Part shown: positions 15,619 to 20,460 of the stretch, piece by piece
How the letters are laid out: each line of letters opens with the position of its first letter
How positions within the stretch are numbered: the stretch's first letter is position 1
DNA from: Oleidesulfovibrio sp964593925
GTDB taxonomy: Bacteria; Desulfobacterota; Desulfovibrionia; Desulfovibrionales; Desulfovibrionaceae
Length of the DNA: 20,460 nucleotides
Direction: 5' to 3'
NCBI GenBank assembly: GCA_964593925.1
Contig: CAZQKM010000036.1
Coordinates: 1 to 20,460, forward strand
Notes under the pieces: model-generated
The model's input: only the letters and a program-made list of their open reading frames with translations
Databases searched by the model: none
Told to the model about the DNA's origin: nothing
Position numbers and translations under genes: made by a program

Positions 15619-16017
15619 CTATGACTGGTGCAGCATGTTCTGTATTATCTGTAACAGAACAGAGGTGTCCAGTGGCTTTGTCAGCACACTATCAAAACCT
15701 AGGGAGGTAAGACGTTCCAGCTCTTCGACTTCATGGTGTGCAGTCATGGCCACCACAGGCAGTTGCGGGCTATCCCCGGCGCGGATGTGTTCCAAGGCGG
15801 TGTCGCCTTTCATTACAGGCATTTCTATGTCCATTAAGACCAGATCAAAAGAGTGTTTTTTGAGTTGTTCCAGGCATTTTTGCCCATTTTCAGCATGTTG
15901 CACGCAATATCCGGCTTTGCGCAACGCAAGTTGAAGCATTGTTTTACTGACCATGTTGTCTTCTACCACCAAAATGTTGTGCCCGTTGCTATCTGGCGGA
16001 AGAGTGGGATCTGCCAT
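15619..16017 (-). CDS. stand-alone receiver (CheY-like) response regulator
   Basis: 132 residues, nearly all one REC domain. All switch residues are present: acidic pair in VVEDN (about residues 18-20), phospho-acceptor Asp in VLMDIEMPVMKG, the Thr in AMTA, and the Lys in LTKPLD. There is no output domain, so it acts by protein contact or as a phosphorelay intermediate. The ATG at 16017 is chosen because AGGAG stands five bases before it; in-frame ATGs at 16038 and 16068 are alternatives. It follows the hybrid kinase gene by about 50 bp on the same strand. It is the probable phosphate recipient of that kinase, whose own receiver lacks the conserved Lys. Confidence 0.88.
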   Translation of the reverse strand: MADPTLPPDSNGHNILVVEDNMVSKTMLQLALRKAGYCVQHAENGQKCLEQLKKHSFDLVLMDIEMPVMKGDTALEHIRAGDSPQLPVVAMTAHHEVEELERLTSLGFDSVLTKPLDTSVLLQIIQNMLHQS

Positions 16018-16069
16018 ATCAGCTCCTATTGTTTTCATATCACCTGAGGAACACTGGCTATGTTTCATG

Positions 16070-19000
16070 TCACCGGCTTTTCAGTTTGGCATGGCTCCGG
16101 GCGGCAACACTTTCGAGCTCGGTAAATAAATCCCGCACCGCATCCAGATCCTGCGCTGCCGCGGCATCAGCCACACAGCGGGCAATGCCTTTCAAAGAAT
16201 GCAACTTCAGCTGCGATGCTACATCGGCAATGGTCCCTGCTGCTTTTTGCATGTGTTCCATATCCAGGGTTACTGCTGCTTGCCGGGCGCTGTACAGGGC
16301 ACGTCCCAAACCCACAACCGGGCTTTGCTCTTTGGGTATGCCATGGTCCGCGGGTGTATGTTGTGCTTCTGGTATAAGTTTCGGTCGACTACCCTGATGG
16401 TTTGGGGGGGTGGCCGCTAGGTGCCTTGGACCGGAGGGCCCATGGGGGACTGCTTCGCGTGTCGGAGGGGCAGCCAGTGCAGCCACGGCAGCGGAGATGT
16501 GGTCAAATGCTTCTGGTGTCAGGGCAGAAGGTGTGGAAACAGTATCTGCATGTACAGCCTCATGTGGCTGTTTCCTGGTGCTGAACGCAGGAGGAGCCTT
16601 CTGAGCGGGTACATTACCGAGGTTGGCGGAGACACTGTGCACATGTTTTGCCAGTAAGGACTCCGCAGGGTAAGGGGGCGTGTGCCCGACATGAGCACGC
16701 GCTTCCTCAATGGCTGCTTTATGCAGGGCATGTGGCTGAGGAGAGGGGGCATGCTTGATTGTTTCAGCAACGGCAGAGAGCAAGGCGCTACGGCTGAAAG
16801 GCCGCTCCAGGACAGCGCTACAGCCGGCTACATACATTTTTTGCGCTGTGGCAGTATCATTAGTGCTGATCAGCCCTAAGATGGGGCCTGGGACCAGGCC
16901 CAGCTCGCTTTCGACTGCGCGTAACGCCCGAACGGTATCCGGGCCGCTCATACCCGGCATATCGCTATCTAGTATTACTAGAGAAGGAAGTTTACGATGA
17001 AAAAGATGTAGTGCTTGCGGGCCATTGCGGGCTTCTATGATCTCAAGAGGTGTTTCTTCAAGAAAAAATGCCACGAGCTGCCTGTTGCTGGCAACATCGT
17101 CCGCCAGCAACACCAGCCCAGGGTGTCTGTCTGTATCCACGGGCATGTCATATGACAACTGTTTTGCGGGGGTAAGGCGGATACTAAAAGAGACCGTGGT
17201 CCCTTTTTTTGGGGCACTTTCCAGGCAAAGTACGCCGCCCATCAGATGAGCTAGCTTGCATGTAATGGATAGGCCCAATCCCATACCGCCATATTGGCCG
17301 CTTTCTGTGCCTGGAGTGACACAAAAGTCGGCAAGTACGGCATAAGGATTTTCCAGAGGAATACCCATCCCGGTATCGCTGACACTAAAAAGCAGGTGGC
17401 CGGGGTCTGCAGAGCCCTGCACGTGACTCACAGTGAGTTGAACGCTTCCGCTGTCCGTGAAACGGATGGCATTACCCAGCAGGTTCAGTATCATTTGCAG
17501 GATACGGTCAGGATCGCCCTTGAACGTCATCGGCATATGTGGAGATATGGACCAGGCAAGTTGCACGCCTCTGCGATTTGCTTTGAGCTGGGCCATATGG
17601 TGTGCTTCTTCCAGCACATGGCGCAGGTTGAAACGTATTTTTTGCAGTGAGATGTTGTCTTTTTTGGTGCGTGCTGCATCCAGCAAGTCATTGACATGTA
17701 TCTGCAGATTACGTCCGGCAGCCTGGATCAGGCTTAGCCAGCGACCGTGTAGCGTATGGTCCCTGTCTGACTGCATTGCCTCTGCAGCATGCAAAATGGC
17801 AAGCAGCGGTGTACGTAAGTCATGGCTTACCCGTGCGAGAAGGGCTCCGGCTGTCAGGTCAACTTCCTGTGCATCAAAAGTCCGTAACTCTGTGTCGGCT
17901 GCAGCAGGGGTATCATGCTCGGTACTGTTGGATGGGCTTGAGCCACAACTAAGCAGCAGGATGCATAAGGCCAGTCCGATTGCCGGAGCCAGGGCACCCC
18001 ACAAGGGCAAATTGAATGACAATCCTGCAAGTATTCCTATGAGCGCTCCTGTGCCTGCCAGAGCCATGCCCCATAGGTAATGGCCGGATCGTACCGTATC
18101 AAGCTGTTGTGAGGAAAAGGGCAGAATGAATCCTGTGGCCAGCAAAGGCCAGAATGCAAATGCACCACGCAAGAAAGAAGCTTGGGGGAGTAGGGCTAGC
18201 GCGGTCAGAGCCGAGCTTATACACATATACAGCAGCAAGCCCCTGCCTGCTCCAGGGGATTTACCGCGTAGCAGGCAGCGTCCTGTCTGGCCTAGTGCCA
18301 GCAAGGCAAGGCTGGGCAACAAGGCCACAGCCGTGTCACGCCATGAGGCAAGCACGCTGGGTGGTACGGGGGCTGTCAAGTGCAGCAGGATCAGCAAGGA
18401 GCTTAGAGTGGTCCAGCAACGCCATGGGGTGTTGTGGGTAAAAAGTAGAATGGTGTTTAACAGTGCCAAGGCGCCTAGAAAGCCCCATAGCAAGTACAAA
18501 AGGGTATTTGTAACGGAGGGGGAGGCTGCTGGATGCAATACGGGCAACAACCATGGACCGGGATGTCCTGCCAAGGACAGGTACAGGGTTTGTGACGTTG
18601 ACTGAGCAGGGGGCAGAATAATTTCAGAGCCGGAAACTGGTGTTTGCGACCAGCCTGTTTTTTGGGGCGCAGCCTGGTAGAGTGTTGCATGCGGCAGAGT
18701 GACGCCTAAATGGAGTACCTCGCCTGAAGAGGCATGTGGAAGAGGAGGCCTTTCCCGGAGGGTGGAGAGGGCGTCAGCCGTGGAGGAAAGGCCAGCTTGC
18801 GACAAGATACTGTATGTGGGGACCAAGGTGCCTGGCACTACAATACGCACCCATATGGCTCGGGCGTTGAGTAAGGGGGAATAGAGGCTGGCAGCGCGAA
18901 ACTGTTGTGCCATATACGGGGCTGCGACTTCTTGAATGCCCATGTTTCCAGTGGGGTCTGGCAAGATATCCAGAACGATTTTTGTCTGTATATTGTCAGG

Positions 19001-19108
19001 TGAAAAAGTACGCGGAGTTGCTAAGACCGGGGCACTCCATACCAGAAGTATCATGGTTGTGTAAAAAAGAGTGCTTAGAAAAAAAAATAGCTCGCACAAA
19101 TGGCGCAT
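16070..19108 (-). CDS. hybrid sensor histidine kinase, 7TM sensor, REC and degenerate Hpt-like domain
   Basis: 1012 residues from the ATG at 19108, which gives a clear signal peptide (hydrophobic FFFLSTLFYTTMILLVW, cleavage after VLA near residue 30); an in-frame ATG at 19210 would bury it. A periplasmic domain (about 31-195) precedes a multi-helix membrane block (about 200-386), the 7TMR-DISM layout. HisKA: SHDLRTPL with His429. HATPase: N-box NLLGNAIRF (Asn546), DTGMGI (Asp578), GGMGLGLSI (607-615). REC: Asp670/671 and phospho-Asp714 (LDSDMPGMSG), but ERPF in place of KP (Arg768). A long Pro/Ala/His-rich linker (786-926) leads to an Hpt-like helical end (927-1012), where the phospho-His position appears to be Gly958. 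Co-oriented with the TPR gene upstream and the receiver gene downstream. The signal is unknown. Confidence 0.88.
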   Translation of the reverse strand: MRHLCELFFFLSTLFYTTMILLVWSAPVLATPRTFSPDNIQTKIVLDILPDPTGNMGIQEVAAPYMAQQFRAASLYSPLLNARAIWVRIVVPGTLVPTYSILSQAGLSSTADALSTLRERPPLPHASSGEVLHLGVTLPHATLYQAAPQKTGWSQTPVSGSEIILPPAQSTSQTLYLSLAGHPGPWLLPVLHPAASPSVTNTLLYLLWGFLGALALLNTILLFTHNTPWRCWTTLSSLLILLHLTAPVPPSVLASWRDTAVALLPSLALLALGQTGRCLLRGKSPGAGRGLLLYMCISSALTALALLPQASFLRGAFAFWPLLATGFILPFSSQQLDTVRSGHYLWGMALAGTGALIGILAGLSFNLPLWGALAPAIGLALCILLLSCGSSPSNSTEHDTPAAADTELRTFDAQEVDLTAGALLARVSHDLRTPLLAILHAAEAMQSDRDHTLHGRWLSLIQAAGRNLQIHVNDLLDAARTKKDNISLQKIRFNLRHVLEEAHHMAQLKANRRGVQLAWSISPHMPMTFKGDPDRILQMILNLLGNAIRFTDSGSVQLTVSHVQGSADPGHLLFSVSDTGMGIPLENPYAVLADFCVTPGTESGQYGGMGLGLSITCKLAHLMGGVLCLESAPKKGTTVSFSIRLTPAKQLSYDMPVDTDRHPGLVLLADDVASNRQLVAFFLEETPLEIIEARNGPQALHLFHRKLPSLVILDSDMPGMSGPDTVRALRAVESELGLVPGPILGLISTNDTATAQKMYVAGCSAVLERPFSRSALLSAVAETIKHAPSPQPHALHKAAIEEARAHVGHTPPYPAESLLAKHVHSVSANLGNVPAQKAPPAFSTRKQPHEAVHADTVSTPSALTPEAFDHISAAVAALAAPPTREAVPHGPSGPRHLAATPPNHQGSRPKLIPEAQHTPADHGIPKEQSPVVGLGRALYSARQAAVTLDMEHMQKAAGTIADVASQLKLHSLKGIARCVADAAAAQDLDAVRDLFTELESVAARSHAKLKSR

Positions 19109-19331
19109 GCCGTTTTTACGTCCTGCAGTGCTGTGGGAAGTGCTTGTGGGTACGCTGGCTGGAGACAGGGTAATATATTGTAATCTTAATATTTTTTTAG
19201 ATAGTAGCATTATGCCGAAGTATAGCGTGTTTTATCCGCGTTGTCACGTGGACGCTATGGACAAAAAACGCTGTACCCGAGTTGGGGGGGCATGTCTGGA
19301 TTATAGAAAACAGGCAGGCGATACATGGAGA

Positions 19332-19359
19332 AGTTGGCGGACGGGTAGGCCCGCCAACT
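19332..19359 (-). terminator. hairpin between the TPR gene and the kinase gene
   Basis: AGTTGGCGG (19332-19340) and CCGCCAACT (19351-19359) pair perfectly over 9 bp around a 10-base loop, about 30 bp after the TPR gene stop in the minus direction. No T-run follows on either strand, so it could be an attenuating or mRNA-stabilising stem instead of a true terminator. It suggests that the TPR gene and the kinase are at least partly separate units. Confidence 0.4.
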
Positions 19360-19388
19360 AAGGTACACCCGGCGAGAGCTATAGGTTT

Positions 19389-20024
19389 TTAAGAACCCTG
19401 CAGCTTGCGCAGTAGATCTTTGACAGAGGTACCATCAGGGGTGCGCGCTTCTGGGTTGATATCAAGCAGCTTGCGCCAAGCCGCAAAGGCTTGCTTTTTT
19501 TGCTTCAGATCGTAGTACAGTACGATACCTCTATTGAAATGAGAGGTTTCGTGGCGTGGATTAGCAGCGATGGCACGTTCAAATGTTTCCAGGGCTCGCT
19601 GATGCTGATGGTCTCTACGGTACATAACGCCAAGATCAGTAATGATATCAGGATCATCCGGCTTCAAAATAAGTGATTTTTCATAGGCCCGTATGGCTTC
19701 TTTGTACTGGTGGGAGTCAAAGTACAAATGTCCCAACTTGTTCCAGGCAACGACATCCTTGGGATCTTTTTGCAGGTGTTCTTCCAGGTCCAGTATTTTT
19801 CCCAGTACCTGTGGTGAGATTTGAGTAACATCATTGGCCGGGGTAGAAGCGGAAACATTTGTCGTGCCTTGCATTGAGCCTAGGGAGGAGGCAAGCAAGT
19901 TGCCTATGTAAAGCCCGGCCAGTAAGGCCACGATGATGGCAATGTACAGTGTTGAACGTTTTACATACAGGCCTTGTTCAACCTGGGCGGCCAATGTTTT
20001 CAATTCCTGCTTGGTCAGCGACAT
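19389..20024 (-). CDS. membrane-anchored tetratricopeptide-repeat protein
   Basis: 211 residues from the ATG at 20024, which has AGAGG five bases before it; the frame continues upstream but the extra residues are not protein-like. A short cytoplasmic head (SLTKQELKTLAAQVEQGLY) precedes one transmembrane helix (about 25-46, LYIAIIVALLAGLYIGNLLA), then about three TPR units (roughly 92-195): DVVAWNKLGHLYFDSHQYKEA, PDIITDLGVMYRRDHQHQRA, and ETSHFNRGIVLYYDLKQKKQA. The repeats should face the periplasm if the helix is a signal anchor. TPR proteins of this layout act as scaffolds or in cytochrome c maturation (CcmH/NrfG-like); no haem genes are nearby, so no role is assigned. Confidence 0.85.
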   Translation of the reverse strand: MSLTKQELKTLAAQVEQGLYVKRSTLYIAIIVALLAGLYIGNLLASSLGSMQGTTNVSASTPANDVTQISPQVLGKILDLEEHLQKDPKDVVAWNKLGHLYFDSHQYKEAIRAYEKSLILKPDDPDIITDLGVMYRRDHQHQRALETFERAIAANPRHETSHFNRGIVLYYDLKQKKQAFAAWRKLLDINPEARTPDGTSVKDLLRKLQGS

Positions 20025-20460
20025 GATTCCTCTCGAAAATACATTGTTTATATGTGCGATTGTAAAGGTGTGGTTCGCACTACGGTAAGGGTAATTGATA
20101 CCTGGCAAGGCCTGGCTTGGCAACGGGAAAAGTGGACAGTAGGGCATTCGACTCCAACGGAAATAGTTGCGGCTTTGCGATATCATGATTTTTTATCTGC
20201 TGCACAAGGGGCAGGCTTTGGAGCATATGTTGAAGATGGAGGAAGCGTTTTTTGCCAGCGCATGTTCCTGGACAAATTGAGAGGTACTCGTAGCATGTGT
20301 ATAACATGGGTGTCAGGGGGCAGTGTCAGAGATAAGGGTATAGGCTACTTTTTTGCTTATACTGCAGAGGCTCGGCCCCTGCGCGGGGCAGGGGATTTTC
20401 AAGTGTGAGGCATTTTTTGTTGTGGAGTGGGGGAGTTTTTTTAAAAAAAAAGAGGTATCT
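20025..20460. other. intergenic space upstream of the TPR gene, no credible gene
   Basis: No frame in this end segment looks like a conserved protein. One plus frame (to 20408) is open but runs antisense through the TPR start and has no ribosome-binding site. The promoter of the TPR gene should be here, but no clear -35/-10 pair stands out on the minus strand. A strong GC hairpin lies at 20376-20394. The final bases include T7 and A9 runs. The next gene is outside the window. Confidence 0.5.
20376..20394 (+). terminator. GC-rich hairpin, possible terminator of a plus-strand transcript
   Basis: CCCCTGC (20376-20382) pairs with GCAGGGG (20388-20394) over 7 bp around GCGGG, and is followed by ATTTTC on the plus strand. 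The T-run is short. No plus-strand gene before it is recognised, so it could end an unannotated small RNA from 20040-20375 or be unrelated structure. Confidence 0.35.

Noticed and set aside
19974..20408. 144-codon plus-strand frame overlapping the TPR gene start
   Set aside because: It begins antisense inside a confident gene, has no ribosome-binding site and reads like a chance frame.

Overview
The window reads as chromosomal DNA of a Gram-negative anaerobe. The gene content (a tripartite tricarboxylate transporter, a sigma-54 activator, a hybrid histidine kinase with a 7TM sensor, and ABC-F EttA) would fit a Desulfovibrionaceae-like deltaproteobacterium. That placement is inferred from protein style only; no rRNA or other marker gene is present.

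Region 1 (1-2300): ettA, an ABC-F translation factor, on the plus strand, followed by about 500 bp without a gene. The end of that gap (2138-2290) folds on paper into nested stems and ends in a T-tract, so it is either an elaborate terminator or a small RNA.

Region 2 (2391-5790): a small accessory patch. It holds a decayed IS3-family element (orfA lacks its N-terminus, orfB has two opposing frameshifts, the A6G slippage site and the right end survive), a hipBA toxin-antitoxin pair on the minus strand with a palindromic operator-like site, and the C-terminal stub of a second, different IS3-type transposase.

Region 3 (6035-14630): a catabolic module. On the minus strand, in transcription order, are a DAO-type FAD oxidoreductase, a 2Fe-2S subunit and an FAD/NAD oxidoreductase with a C-terminal Cys cluster (together resembling the HcnABC / opine oxidase / hydroxyproline dehydrogenase heterotrimers), then tctB, tctA and tctC. 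Spacing is tight, including a TAATG stop-start overlap. A 758-bp divergent region separates this operon from a GAF-PAS-AAA+-Fis sigma-54 activator on the plus strand. Three copies of a 17-bp dyad lie in this gap, close to the activator gene. The simplest reading is that the transporter imports a small carboxylated or amino compound, the flavoprotein complex oxidises it, and the activator senses it; the substrate cannot be read from the sequence.

Region 4 (14863-20460): a stand-alone TetR regulator, then on the minus strand a membrane-anchored TPR protein, a large hybrid histidine kinase and a stand-alone receiver protein. The kinase keeps its catalytic motifs, but its internal receiver has Arg in place of the invariant Lys and its C-terminal Hpt-like domain appears to have lost the phospho-accepting His. 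The separate receiver is canonical, so output probably runs through it. No tRNA, rRNA or CRISPR array was seen.
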